From Metellina segmentata (taxonomy: Eukaryota; Arthropoda; Arachnida; Araneae; Tetragnathidae): a DNA stretch of 64,000 nucleotides. Shown here in pieces: positions 11,621 through 24,014 of this stretch (its first letter is position 1; each line of letters starts with the position of its first letter). A program made the position numbers and the translations under genes. The notes under the pieces are model-generated. The model had not been told where the DNA came from. It ran no database searches and was given only the letters and a program-made list of their open reading frames with translations. The DNA lies in assembly GCA_947359465.1 (NCBI GenBank), contig OX375872.1, forward strand, positions 80,459,641 to 80,523,640, in the 5' to 3' direction.

Positions 11621-14258
11621 TTGTTGCGTTGGTTTTAACCGAACATACATTGGTTAACAGCAAAGAAGGTTTTACTCCAAAGCTGAAATAACTTTATTTT
11701 TACAATTTAAACCAATTTCATTTAAGTACCTAATAACAAAACAAATCTCACCTGCAAGACATTGAACACATTATCCAAGAATTTTATATAGCTCAACGTT
11801 GGGATTTAATAGACATGAAATTAACTACAACTCATTTCACACTTGTTTCTAGAAACCTTTTAAAACTGAAATCTTTTTAAATCGAAACATTCAAACTCCC
11901 ATCCTAAGGAATAAGTATCACTAATATAAGAGATTCAAGAGAAACTAGTGCCTCTACCCTGTATGGTTTAATGACAGAGAAATGTGTCTATTAAAGCCAA
12001 AGTTTGCACCTAAGATTATTTTTAAATACAAATAACAGCGACACAAAAATAATTTAGCTTTAAAGACAAAAATTAGAGGAAACACGGGCAGATTAATGCT
12101 TTCCTTACTCTTCATCCATAAAGGGCTGTTAAAAGAACCGCGCTCTAATTAAGATTCGTACTAGATGTTAAATGTTTCAACAGCGAAATGTGTAATGAAA
12201 TACAAGCTGTAAAAATACCCCGCTCAATACGATTCAAGTACTAATTAACTGAAATTAATATTAGAAAGGAATTCTTTAATTTAATTAAGTTAAAGTTTAA
12301 CTTAATTAGCTAAATACGTAAAAGTGTTATGAGACGACACATACCAGCATTCTTTTAATTTGAGATATTAAAAACCTGGATGCATTTGTTTTTTGATTAG
12401 ATCAGGCTTACAATCAGAAAATTTGGAGGTTTTTTTTTCGTTGTTAATTTTGCGTCGGAAGTGATGCGATCCTCTTAGCTTTGCTCGATTTTTTCGTGTT
12501 TTCGTCGTAAACACAAGACGAGGAAATGAATGTGCCTAATTTCTTAAATGAGGTCGTTTGGGAGTGCTTTTATTTGCTATCAAAGTAATTGTGGGTGTGA
12601 ACTTGCAAGAAAGGTAATGATCAAGGCTTGCTTTTTTTAAATAATTTATTTTGAAAAGCGTTTTTCTCCTTCGCCGAAACAGATTTAACAGTTACCACGA
12701 ATGTATTTACAATTTTTCCTTTTTCAAGTCCTAGGTAATAATATCTAGTGTGTTATTTTACATAATTTATATAGTTTTTAAATCAATCATTTTACTATGA
12801 ATTTTATGAGAGTTTGAATTGCTACTAGCAGAACAGTGCATTGCTCTTGAGTTAATGTTTATCATAATTGTTTATTGATGATAGTGGCGTTACTCACATT
12901 TTGTATCTTATTTACGGTGTATATACACTAGAAATCACGAATATCGACCAGAATAATGGTAGTTTTTATTGCTTTAAAATATTTTCCATTAAATATTCTA
13001 AATATTTTACAAGTTACAAGGTATTTTCGTTAGGTATGTTGTCAACATGAACAAACATGTTCTAAAAATTTCTGAAGAACTGTGTTTTTGCAATGTGATG
13101 TTTTTTGTTCAAACGGTGTTAACTCAACGATGAATTAATCTATTATAATTTTTTTTGTATCATCATATTTGATGTAATACAGTGGATGTTTTGATTTTCA
13201 GTCATAGTTATTAGGTATGAAATTAACTTTTATTTGAATTTTAAATGTTAAAATTCCAGAAAAGGTCTTGAATTTTTTATTCTTCCCTGGTGAAACAAAT
13301 TTTAAAAAATGAACGCATTCCTTCTAGCAACTTTATTGAGGGTCAAAACATGAAGTAATATTACAGGAATAATTTATACTAGGAATTGTCTTTCTGGACA
13401 AATTATAATTTGAGAAATTACGGTTCAAATAACATGTTAACTATCTAATTATATCTGAATTAGATAGCTGCTGATAACTCTAATTTGATTTTTTCACACT
13501 GAAATGATTTTAAGCATAAGCCAATGACATATTGTAACTTATTAAATTTAAAAAAAAAAATATTTTAGGATATACACAGGCACTTTAAGTGTATTTATAA
13601 GGAATATCAGCTCCGATATGCGCATTTTATACACAATAAAATAGAATTTATCCAAATTATTTAAAAATATAAAGCCACTTATCTCTTACAGGTATTAATT
13701 CTTATTTTCAATTCTAATGGCAAACAGTACACTGTTCAATTATTTTACCACAATTAGCTTCTAAATGTCACAACAATTGTATCCCATTCACTTGTTAAAG
13801 TCGATACGATACACTTAGATGTCTGTAAAACTATTTTTGAGTTCACTCAGTTTCTTTTCTACAACGATTCTAGATCTGGGTGTGTGTAGCTGGAGTTGAT
13901 GCAGTTGAGTTTATGGATAGAGTACTAGTATTTATATATTATACATATATTGATCTTTTCAAAAGACTATTGAACTGTTTTGACAGTTAAATTGAACTAA
14001 GTCTACAGCGACATTTGTTCAAAACACTGCTTTACATACAAAGAGCTGGATGGTATATAAAAGATCAAAACTACTTAAAATCTGACCGTGCTGTAAAGAT
14101 TTGTATCTTATCAGTACCTTTATGAGGAAATTTAAAAGAATTCATACATTTTTTTTGTCATAAAATAATGAGATCCCTTGAAAATCTATATTCCAGCAGA
14201 ATAGAATGAAATTGGTTCCACTTTGATCAAATATTGATGCAAACAAGAATACTTAGAT
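11621..14258. other. Unassigned AT-rich sequence
   Basis: No exon-like or transposon-like sequence identified over 2.6 kb. Confidence 0.55.
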
Positions 14259-14480
14259 TTAACCCTCCTTTTGGTTGTCTCGACGTGGTATTCCGTCATT
14301 AAAAAAAAACTGATCATATCTTGATGGACGAGATATCTTGTCAATAGAAAACTGACCAGATCTCGATCTCGTCATCATAAGCAAATCAGTAATGCTTTAA
14401 TGACGAAACATTTCATCATCAGCAAAATTAGCCAGATCTTGATGGACGAGATATCTCGTCGATACAATTTGGAGGGTTAA
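14259..14480. mobile_element. TTAA-flanked MITE with palindromic modules
   Basis: TTAA at both ends with CCCTCC inside and GGAGGG before the right TTAA. The interior has repeated GACGAGATATCTCGTC-type palindromes separated by about 60-80 nt modules containing AAAACTGACCAGATCTTGAT. TTAA targets and C-rich termini are typical of piggyBac-type MITEs; this assignment is inference. Confidence 0.78.
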
Positions 14481-16727
14481 AGTAATCAAACATATTTGGC
14501 AAATGCACAAAAAACTAAAAGACATTGATGTCCCCGTTCATGTTTTACATTTGTCGTTTATACGGAAGGTGGACAAAACCCGAATTCATGCTTTATGCAA
14601 CATATAAAATGTCTTGTAAAACTTGTAATAATTTTTCGATTACTTTCATGGAATGCTAAAATAGAAAGTCAGAGCTTTTTAGTGGCAAACTTTTAAATCG
14701 TAATTTTAAAGAAACAGTTATTTTTAAATATTTAAAGTCACACCATTTATTCATTTATACCATGCTTTCAACTATTTGTGAATAAGAATTTGACAAATCC
14801 TTATTTCTTTACAATTTTTCATCGTTAGAAATTTTTTTAAAACATTAATAATAAAACCGAATACTGTATAGAAAACATAACTAACCACTTCGCACCAATT
14901 ACAATTATTACATTTCTACAAATAAAATACGGTAATTCATTAGCTGGACCTAGCTAATTAATTACTATCTGATCACTGATTAATGTCCATAAGAAAATGA
15001 CGAAGTTTATAAGTTTATTGTCTTTCCTTTAAGCAGTTTCTGTAGTCAGTAATTTTTTGCCACAAGCTGTAAAAATATCCTTTAGCAGGTGCTAATGAAA
15101 TCACCAGGATTAAGTTTTTCATCAAGACGCTGATTTTTAAAATGTAAACTGACTTATAATTTCTTCCTTGTGCAAAAGGCAGTTTTGTGACGTGCTCAAA
15201 AAATTTCATCATACTTTAAATATAATTTGGTAGAAAAACAATTTCTTTTTTTTATTCAATGAACATTTAACTTAGGAGATTTGTCAAATGAAGAAAAAAG
15301 AGCAAAACTTTATTTTACTTTTGTATATCAGTAACAAGATTTTTATGGAAAAAAAGAGGGATTACTATCGAGAGCTCTTTTAATGATTAAAATTTTACTT
15401 TATTCGGATATTTTATGATTCTATACTTTCAAAAATTAGTTTATGGTAAAATCAATATCTAGTAAAACTTTAGAAAGAAAAATTACTTAAATTTGCTTTC
15501 AAACTAAGGGCGAATCTCTCTCTCTTTATAACTAAAAATAAATTTACTACTTAAAGAATAGTATAAATTAATTTCATAAAGCTAATTAGAAATAATCTAA
15601 ACAGCTTTACTTAGAATAAAATTTGTTTGTAAGAATTTTTAAAACATTTATAAGAAAATGTATGCATTTTAGCTCATGTATTTTAGCACCAAATGGAGCA
15701 AACTTCATTTTGTATATTATATACAATCATTAATAACGTTTCATTCATTAATACTCCACACAGCCGGCTTGAACAGATACTCGTTAAATGACGAAATAAT
15801 TTTACTGATTTAGATTAACGATTAGTTTATTAGTTCAATTATAACCATTTTGACAGTGTTACATATCTTTTAAACAGGTAACTATATCAATATACTTCTC
15901 ATCATAAAAATAAGTATTTTAAAATATAGAAATAATTATTGAAAGCATTTAACTTTGATAAGAATCATTGAACTCATGCAATCGACAGTTATCAAAAGCT
16001 AAATTTATGTATACATGATATGTTAAAGTTGAAACTAATTTATAACATAGTTTTTCACATAATTGCTAATTGAATATATGTTCTGTTATTTCTCTATATG
16101 TGAACAAAGACGGTGGAAACAACGTTTCAATAACTTCTCTTCTTTAACTAAATGAACAGAATTCAAGAACAAGTTGTATCTATTATAGAAGTCATAAAAA
16201 ATTGAATTCGCATGTTGCATGTCCGTTTGTTGGTGAACTCAGTTGGTTAGAACTCACGGAAAGGAAAGACCTCTTTTATTTGGCCTTGACAGAACGAAAT
16301 TATCTCACTAGCAAAAAACGTCATTGCATCTGACGAGAATATGAAGATGAGCCGATATATTTTTGCCTCGCATTTTTATTTGTGTATTTATAAGTAGTAT
16401 CTGTATCACAGTTCTCGTGGAAAAAATTGACTAACGAATAATTTTTAAAATGCAGTAAAACACAAATCTTTACGGACTAGTAAACGTCTCATCATCAAAC
16501 AATGACGTGCGAGTTATTGGCATTCGTTGTAATAGAAATTTCATCTTAAAACATTCCCTGTGCATGTTATTATTCCTGAATATATTTTTGCTAAAATCTA
16601 AAAAAGGACGATGTTTTCATATTTTAAACGCAATAGGTGAATATCTATATCGGTACATTACAGGAGAAACATATGAATCCTTGGGCAGGCCCGCGCTACC
16701 CCTGAAATGTTGGTATTTGTGACTTAA
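14481..16727. other. Unassigned AT-rich sequence
   Basis: No recognisable feature. Short open frames (15015-15212 minus, 16507-16722 plus) carry no motif. Confidence 0.55.
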
Positions 16728-16833
16728 TTAACCCTCCTGGTGGTTGTCTCGACGAGGTATCTCGTCATTATTTATCAAAACTGAGCAGATCTTGATGGAC
16801 GAGATACCTCGTTGAAACCACATGTAGTGTTAA
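16728..16833. mobile_element. TTAA-flanked MITE, short single-module form
   Basis: TTAACCCTCCTGGTGGTTGT at the left and TTAA at 16830-16833. One palindrome pair only: GACGAGGTATCTCGTC and GACGAGATACCTCGTT. Confidence 0.78.
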
Positions 16834-17613
16834 GTACTGTAAAGTTTTGAGAAAGAAAAACTAGTGATAATAGCTTTTATAAAAGTTGTAAATATGTATA
16901 TTGTTTAGTTCACACACACACACACACAGTAAACAATATTAAAGAAACTATTCATTCTTTTCTAATGCTGATAAATTTGTTACTTTCAGCATGTAGAGAT
17001 ATACATTAAAGTAAAAAATTCTTTCTATTTCCAGATCAACTGCACGATCCTATTAAAATATTAACAATTACTTACATAACAATTTATTTATACGCGGTAC
17101 ATAAAGATAATCAGTGAGTATATGTTTAATCCAATATATTCCGAATCGCACAGAATTATTTCCCGATTATTTTTTGAAACATTTTGTGCCACTCAGTATC
17201 TTATAAATTGACAAAGCATGCAAAACCCATTCATTACAAGACAAGAAACATGACTATAGTATACCAGGTGGAATTCAAAGATAATAACAAGCTACATATT
17301 TTAATAAGAAGTCTTAAGTAACATTTTTCTAAAGGTAAACGCCCAAGACCTCTAAGGCTGTTCTTACTTCGCAACCTAATAGCAGAGGGTGGAAAATTCT
17401 AGTTAACTTTCTTACATAACGCAATCAATCCTTCCACTTGTAATTTGAGATGCCTGGGCTTCAAACGTTTACCTCCTGCGTAAGTTTCGGATTGGTGAGA
17501 GTAATATCTACGGATTTTAGATGGTTATGTTTTGACGTGATTTACTACTGAAGTTTTATACGTCCTTAGAACTTATTTGATTGAGCACTCAAAGAACAAA
17601 TCCAACTTACATC
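16834..17613. other. Unassigned sequence
   Basis: Only the short CA repeat. Nothing else recognised before the Tc1-like element. Confidence 0.55.
16913..16927. repeat. Short CA microsatellite
   Basis: About seven CA units. Confidence 0.85.
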
Positions 17614-17615
17614 TA

Positions 17616-19120
17616 CACTCATGTCCATAAATAAAGGATAATTCAGAGTCACACTGAAATCGAACTCTAGAGTAAAAATTTCACCTGTAGAATTATAACA
17701 CACATCATCAAGAATAATATCCAAATTACAGGAAGCCATCAGATGACGCCTATAGTACTTCACAATGACGAGAGTGTAAGAGAGGTGAATATATGGAAAG
17801 GTAGCAAAGAAGTAAAATTGTTCACAAGCGTTCTGAAAGCCGCTCAGTACCACAACCGAATAGTTATGGCACAGAGGACGCATGTCGATGATTTTTTACG
17901 TGGTAGAATTATCGGCCGCCTGAAATATGGGCTTTCTCAGACGGAAGTTTCAGTGGAACTTGGAATCGCACAAAGTATCATCTCTAGGCTTTGACAACGA
18001 TTCCAAAATGATGGAAATGTCAGCAGACGTTACAGTACAAGTCTCCCCCGAGTTACAACGCCGAATAACGATCGGTATTTGGCAGTAACTGCAAAAAGAA
18101 GCAGACGGAGCATAGCATACGACATTTCTCTTCAGTTACCTTCAGCCACGGGTACGAAAGTTTCAAGGCAAACCGTTTACAGACGTTTGGGACATGTTGG
18201 TCTATATGCTCGAAGGCCTTTCAAATGTGTTCCGCTTACGGCAACTCATTGTCGCCAGCGGTTAGCCTGGAGTAGAGAACATGTAATGTGTACATAGTCA
18301 CAATGAGCTTGTGTGATATTTTCCGACGAGTCCAGGTTTAGTTTGCAGTCTGATTCACGGCGGACGTTCATATGGAGAACGCAAAGTTCCCGCTACCACC
18401 AAGACAATATCATTGAACGACACCGTTACGGTGGTGCGGGATTGCTCGTTTGGGGCGTAATTATACTGGGCTCCAGAACAGATCTACATGTTAAAATCGG
18501 AACCATGAGGGGCCAAATTTATCGGGACATCATTCTGGAACAACATGTACGTTTGTTTAGGGGTGCCATGGGTGCAGAATTTATGTTTATGGATGACAAC
18601 GCCCATCCTCACCGTGCAAACATTGTAAACGAATGCCTTGAATCTGATCTTATCACTCGTATGGAATGCCCAGCAATCTCACCTGACTTGAATACGATAG
18701 AGCATGTGTGGGACATGCTTGACCGACTAGTTGCAGCCCGTCAATCACCTCCTACATGTGTACCGGGGCTTTGGAGAGCATTGCTTGTTGAGTGGAATGA
18801 TCTTCCGCAAGATCAGCTCAATACTTTGATCCTCAGCATGCCTAGGCGTTGTACGGACTGCATTTCATCGTCTGGGAGGCATACAATGTATTAACCATCA
18901 TACCAACCATGTCATGTTAAGATTTTGTAAGGTCGATATTTTTTGTAATTGCTTCAGTGCGCAAAAATCGTAGTTCTTATGAATGGTATCATGCATACAC
19001 CATCTTTTTGTTCTTTATCTTTTGTTTAAAAAATGGGCTTTATGAATAAATCACTTTTGTTTTCTTTCTGAACCTTTATTTGCCGGAGCTGGCATTATCC
19101 TTAATTTACGGACATGAGTG
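17616..19120 (+). mobile_element. Tc1-like DD34E element, 1505 bp, nearly complete
   Basis: Terminal inverted repeats start CACTCATGTCC at both ends, continue with AAATAAAGGATAAT versus AAATTAAGGATAAT, and are flanked by TA at 17614-17615 and 19121-19122. The interior holds one transposase frame on the plus strand. Both ends and the full coding length survive, so this is the best preserved element in the window. Confidence 0.93.
17866..18894 (+). pseudogene. Tc1-like DD34E transposase with three in-frame stops
   Basis: All segments lie in one frame, from Met at 17866 (MAQRTHVDDFLRGRIIGRLK) to the stop at 18894. Stops interrupt at 17992-17994 (TGA), 18295-18297 (TAG) and 18304-18306 (TGA). 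Visible parts: an N-terminal HTH; RRPFKCVPLTATH; IFSDESRF with the first Asp; LLVWGVI; FMDDNAHPHRA with the second Asp; and SPDLNTIEHVWD with the catalytic Glu. I count 34 residues between the second Asp and the Glu, the DD34E spacing of Tc1. The last two stops flank the position just before the first catalytic Asp. No frameshift was needed, so the copy is fairly young but dead. Confidence 0.92.
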
Positions 19121-19467
19121 TATTTGGGACAGACAATTTTTAATATTTATAAAACATAAATTAATATATTTCTATATGAGTTGTTCTTTTTCCATTTAAA
19201 AACAATTTGCTGGTTCTTATGTTATTTTATAAGGATGCGTTGTGTTTGATTTTTATATTTCATCGACATGATCACTTACTTTTAAAGATTTCTTAGTTGT
19301 GGCTTTGATTTTGTTTTGATGGGGTACTATCAGCCATTTCTTCCATCTGCATAAGTACCTGAATACTGTTTTGGTAATATTTTAATAGTTGGTATTTAGA
19401 GCAACTGGAATTCTAGATAAATGACGTATTTTGACTCATATTGGATGTTTTTGTTATGGAATAAGGA

Positions 19468-19565
19468 CTATATTTGAAAAAGATGAGCCAAACAACGTCA
19501 AGTAAATGGATCTACACACTCAGAAAAAGTTTTACTGACGCAGAAGAGAGAATAAGCTTTTTTAA
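19468..19565. repeat. Dispersed retroposon-like repeat, partial
   Basis: GACTATATTTGAAAAAGATG, CAACGTCAAGTAAATGG and AAAGTTTTACTGACGCAGAA resemble the middle of the 38.3-kb copy. Confidence 0.45.
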
Positions 19566-19685
19566 AAACATTTTTTAATCGTCAAGTGGGCTATTACCCT
19601 ATTTATTATAACCATTATACTGGTAAATATTTTATCTGTTATAAGCTGGTTTTACCGCTGATGCAAGACTTTATCTAACCTCATC

Positions 19686-19870
19686 GGGGGCCAAAGTAGT
19701 CCGGTAGGAAGAGCAACGGACTAGCAACCGGAGAGTTGCGAGTTCGAATCCAAGCAAAGACCCTCATGTGCAAAGGGGACTAGTGCACGTTGATTCTGTC
19801 AAAACCTCAAATTTCAAATTTCCTCACGGTGTCGTACTGTGGAAGTTTGGAGTTCTGATGCCCTACGTAA
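19686..19870 (+). mobile_element. tRNA-derived SINE copy, 3' truncated
   Basis: The head GGTAGGAAGAGCAACGGACT with GAGTTCGAATCC B box is followed by AAGACCCTCATGTGCAAA and GTGGAAGTTTGGAGTTCTGA. The copy stops before the 3' tail segment. Confidence 0.8.
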
Positions 19871-19954
19871 TCTATTCGGTTTCGTTAGAAAATTTTATTT
19901 TAAGAATAAATTTATTTAAATGAATGTGATAGGTATAAGTTGTACTCTAAATCA

Positions 19955-19957
<3 letters not shown>

Positions 19958-20005
<48 letters not shown>
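19958..20005. repeat. TA microsatellite at the left border of the Tigger relic
   Basis: Alternating AT/TA run ending directly at CAGTAAGATC. Confidence 0.95.
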
Positions 20006-20008
<3 letters not shown>

Positions 20009-21218
20009 TAAGATCCCGTTACAACGAATACCGATACAACGAACTATTTGTACAGGCAAAAATATGTTTTCCTTTCATGGTTCACTCAACTGATATAACA
20101 AGCATGCAGTTTCTTTAGATTCAGTGAATTTTGTTTTAGTCGGGCTGAAACCAGCTGCCAAAATAAAGATTGGTTTTCTAAGTAACAAGCAGAAATTTGT
20201 CACAGTCGTAACCGTATTTTCCGCCTAATTGCAAGGCAAAACTTCAGTCTCTTGACCACGGCATCATCAGAGCTGTAAAATCAAGCTACATAACCTTTTT
20301 GTTACGTCAAATTCTATGCGATTTGGAGAAAAATATCCAAAGAAAATGCAACGTGAAGGAAGCTATCGAATGGATATGTGGATCTTGGGATAACATCAGT
20401 TAATCAAAAATAACAAACTGTTGGAAACATATGAAACCATAGCCAAAGACGCCAGTTCAGTTTCAGAAGAAGCCGACTTGAAAGATGAATCAAATACGCA
20501 CGACATTCAGCAATCTGAGTTGAAGAAAATTTGGAACGCTACAAAAAATTAAAATTCGGTTCCTGACGACGTGAATTTGAATAATTATTTCAGTGTAGAT
20601 TGGGGGGGGGCAACGTTTCAACATGTTATGAACTGACCGAAGCAGACATCATCCAATCCATTAAAGACAGTTAAGATGAGGCCAGTTAAAGTAGTGAAGA
20701 TTAAGAGGCTGTGGATGGAGATGATGTGCGCAATGTCACTTCTTCAGAAGTCTTAGCAAGTTTGGAGACAATGCGGACTTTTATTTCGTCACAAAGCAAT
20801 GTGCCGGACTTTATCTTTACAAACATTCACCAGCTGCAAAATTATTTACTCTCAAATACAACAGCAAACCTTGTTCAGAAGAAAATCGTAGATTTTCTAA
20901 AATAAAGTTTTGTTTCTTCGCATTTTGTTCATTTAGGATTAATGTTTCCCAAAAGAGATAAGTCAATTTTTTTTTCAGGTTTTAGAAAATGCTACAACAA
21001 TGTATTTATTTGAAAAAATTATTATTTTCTGGCTGATTTCAATGAATTACAATAAATTTTCTAATTGCAGTTGCTAATCATAGTATTATATGCAGTCTTC
21101 TTTCGAAACAAAAGCCGAATTTACGTATTTAAAATGTTCTTTTTTATTCGAATTAGCAAAATTTCGTTACAGCGAAATTTCCGTTATAACAAAAAAATTT
21201 TACGAAATTTTACGAATT

Positions 21219-21221
<3 letters not shown>
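20006..21221 (+). mobile_element. Tigger/pogo-type element relic
   Basis: The left end reads CAGTAAGATCCCGTTACAAC with TA before it, like Tigger-type termini. Near 21150-21195 are related CGTTACAGCGAAATTTCCGT sequences in inverse relation. The exact right end is uncertain because a TA microsatellite follows, and a further copy of CGTTACAACGGAGG occurs near 21557. Left and right sides abut TA repeats (19958-20005, 21222-21263). Confidence 0.7.
20219..20905 (+). pseudogene. Tigger-like transposase, C-terminal part
   Basis: From 20219 the frame reads PPNCKAKLQSLDHGIIRAVK, the PPNTTxxLQPLDQGVIxxFK block of Tigger/pogo DDE transposases. It continues with ITFLLRQIL, VKEAIEWICGSWDNIS, a stop, then KITNCWKH. 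A further open stretch at 20711-20905 (MDGDDVRNVTSSEVLASLET...) matches the usual C-terminal tail, in which ALETLRxF precedes a short helix. The catalytic core upstream is missing and several stops occur. Confidence 0.75.

Positions 21222-21263
<42 letters not shown>
21222..21263. repeat. TA microsatellite inside an inverted repeat
   Basis: The TA run is framed by AATTGACATATA on the left and TATATGTCAATT on the right, so the whole can fold as one hairpin. Confidence 0.93.
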
Positions 21264-21266
<3 letters not shown>

Positions 21267-21961
21267 AATTGGTACGTTTCAGAAAAATTTGTAACTCTGA
21301 TTCCAACTTTCTATTACACACACACACACAATGTAAATATCTAAAAAGCAATAATAAATACCCTTTTTCAAACTTCAATACGATTCTTGAAAGATTTATT
21401 AACATCAACAGCTACACAACCGGTGAACAATTCTATTTCGTAATTTCCTCAGTGTCATGTGAGTTGATTTCATTTTATTTTACTGTATCTGAATTTCGTT
21501 TTGAATAGGGGCTGGGGATTTTATTTTTCTGTTTTTTATTTTTGTTTTTTATGGTTTCGTTACAACGGAGGTTTGGTGTTAGCATTTAGTTGGACTGGGT
21601 AGTTGTTGGCATTTAGTGTTGATTTTCGGGCTGGGTGTTGTTGATCTCCCGGCTGCTGCGGGTTTGATTTCGTTTTGTTCCTGCTCTTTTTTCAGTGTTA
21701 TTATTTATTTTTTGCTTTTTAATGATGTTTGGGGGTTTAAAAGAGCAATTTGTTCAGCCTAATGCAGCTCATATGTAGGAAACACTATTTTATGTTGTCT
21801 GGGCCAGGCTCCTCCCTGATGACGCCTTGATCCACCAAAATTTCTTCATTTTTAACCACTTTTGTTGTAATTTTTTTGCATTTCCTGTGTTTTTGAAATT
21901 ATATATATAGTATATTGATTTGAATTGTACACACACATACACACATATATATATATATATA
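21264..21961. other. Unassigned, T-rich sequence
   Basis: A second CGTTACAACGGAGG near 21557 may be a further piece of the Tigger relic. The GT/TA-rich run near 21925-21961 is simple repeat. Confidence 0.5.
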
Positions 21962-22070
21962 TATTCCTCACCACTCCAACGTGAGGATATATTCGAGACC
22001 ACAATAGAATTAACATACGCCTACCCCGTGTACATGACGGTCTTTGGCAAGGTGTAAACGATCGAAGACT
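21962..22070 (-). mobile_element. SINE middle fragment, inverted
   Basis: The reverse complement contains AAGACCGTCATGTACACGGG and CCTCACGTTGGAGTGGTGAG, the middle of the tRNA-derived SINE. It abuts a TA microsatellite at its 3' side. Confidence 0.65.
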
Positions 22071-22718
22071 GATTGATGTAGGAATGAGGGATTAATTCAC
22101 CTAAATATATTTTACAATAGACAGCAAGGTATGCAAGTTCATATTCTATAATTCTATTGCTAATTTTCTATTTTAAGTAAGGCTTTAACTAAAGATAAGT
22201 TTTATAAATGAATAAACAGTCAGTTTACACTCTGACGTCCGTCATCTTTAACAACGAATAAGAGAGAGAAGAGTCGACGATATATTGGAAACGTGCCAAG
22301 GGCATCCAATTCTTCATGAACATTGACTTCGTGTAAACGACGATTTTGACGTGAAAGAATGAATGATCGAACATAACATTTTCGTAAGAATTTAGACTTA
22401 ATCGGAATTATTTCACTTGAGGGAGCATAACTGGAAAGCCGAAAGAAGTTCTCAAAATTAAGCTGCCGGACATTTTCCAATTGCACGTAATGTAGCACCA
22501 AGACAATGGACAGCATTTCAAACCAATAAATTGTGTTCCAAACGTTAAGTTCAGAAGTTGTTCTTCAACTGTGCGAGGAATTTTCAGTGTCAATAAACAA
22601 GCCAGATGGGAGACGGGAATTTCTCAATTGACTGTGGTCTCTTCCTTGCTCCCATGTGTGAGAACTTTGGGATTTCTGCTGAATTTGCGAGACAGGGGCG
22701 AAAAGAGGGTTTTTTGAT
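22071..22718. other. Unassigned sequence
   Basis: A minus-strand open frame of 98 codons (22220-22516) overlaps another. No family recognised for either. Confidence 0.5.
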
Positions 22719-22930
22719 TGTCTCAATCCTCTGGGTGGTTGTCATGACAAAGAATCTCGTCATTGACAAAACTGACAATTGGTTAACACCAATTAGTTTA
22801 AATTCCAGGCCTCGTGTTCTAATGGCGGTAAACTTCATTTTAATCCTCCTGGTGGTTGCCTCTACGAAGTATCTCGACATTTGCAAAGCTTACTAGATCT
22901 TGGTGGGTGAAATATTTAGTCATCATATTG
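22719..22930. mobile_element. TTAA-family MITE fragments, two left ends close together
   Basis: AATCCTCTGGGTGGTTGTCA at about 22726 and TAATCCTCCTGGTGGTTGCC at about 22841. The two starts lie 115 nt apart in the same orientation. Neither has a clear right end. Confidence 0.6.
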
Positions 22931-23159
22931 TCGTGTAGATTTTCAAAAGGCAAGCGAGGACAAAGATTGCTGATCTCAACTCGAGACTTTATTATATTTG
23001 AACTGAGTGATACATCTCCTTTTATACCTTTTCCGAAAAATGAATCGAACATTCGAGAATTCGAAAGTTCTAGAAATTAACATAAGTATATTAACATAAG
23101 TATATTACTGAAGAAGTGAGAAACAAACAGAAAGGGAACTTTAAAATGAAATCTACTTT

Positions 23160-23250
23160 TAGGCCACTTGCCTCTAGTGGGATTGGAACTCCGTACCTTC
23201 CAATTTGCAGTAAGGTGCAATACCCGACTGAGCCACGATTTTCAGACGAA
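23160..23250 (-). repeat. tRNA-like sequence (pseudogene or SINE head)
   Basis: The reverse complement reads CGTGGCTCAGTCGGGTATTG, an A-box-like stretch, then GGAGTTCCAATCCCACTAGA, a B-box-like stretch. Spacing is tRNA-like, but no clean acceptor stem is visible and the anticodon arm is unclear. It differs from the main SINE head. Confidence 0.45.
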
Positions 23251-23274
23251 GTGAATAAGTTTCGCTACAATATG

Positions 23275-23370
23275 GTGACTTGATAAGATATATCTCGTCA
23301 TTTGCAAAATTTGTCGTATTTTGAAGGTACATTGAGATATCCCATCGAAACCTTTTAAAAGGATTAAGGT
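23275..23370. repeat. TTAA-family MITE remnant
   Basis: GATATATCTCGTCATTTGCA with a right end CGAAACCTTTTAAAAGGATT resembles the module plus right terminus of the family. Confidence 0.5.
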
Positions 23371-23699
23371 AGAGAGGCGAAAAGGGACGGCGAACGGAGG
23401 AGATTGTTGTGGAAAGGGTTAAGCAATCTTAATGACAACTTCGGACGCTAGACAAGTGTTCATGCTGACGTCTTCAGACAAGAGAGCCACAGGTCCCGGG
23501 TTGTTGCAGTCACTCCTTATCCGACAGAATACTACGGCCTCTTGACATTGTTCAGCAGATCCTCAGGTAAAACGTATTTGTCTTTAAGTAAACACCAAAA
23601 ATAAATGAATGGAAAGTGTTTCGTTAACTGTGTAGTCGTCAATGAAAGTTGATCTCAACATCACACTCGCATGATACATTTCCTTAACATTTAAGTGAT

Positions 23700-23955
23700 T
23701 TCGACGAGTGATTGTGATTTTATCTCGTCCATCACGATCTGACCAATTTCACTTATACCAAGATAGCTCATCCATTAAGAATGACCAATTTTATTCATCA
23801 TGAGATATCTCATCCTCATGCTACTACTTACTTTTTTAGGATGACGAGATCAATATACCTGGCCCATTTTCGTCTTAGATATCTCGTTCATCAAGATCTA
23901 TTCAATTTTGCTAATGGCCAGATACCAGAAATGTAGAGACAACCACCAGGGTTTT
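23700..23955. mobile_element. TTAA-family MITE, inverted, multi-module
   Basis: Repeated GATATCTCATCC/GATATCTCGTTCATCAAGAT modules, ending AGAGACAACCACCAGGGTTT, the inverted left terminus of the family. Confidence 0.65.
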
Positions 23956-24014
23956 TATAACCGTCTTGGGCGAGGGGTCTAGAGAATAAACTAATTGGTG
24001 TTGACCAATTGTTA

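Larger units (their letters stand above)
19123..19957. other. Mostly unassigned sequence between two elements
   Basis: Contains the partial dispersed repeat at 19468 and the SINE at 19686. The rest is not recognised. Confidence 0.5.
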
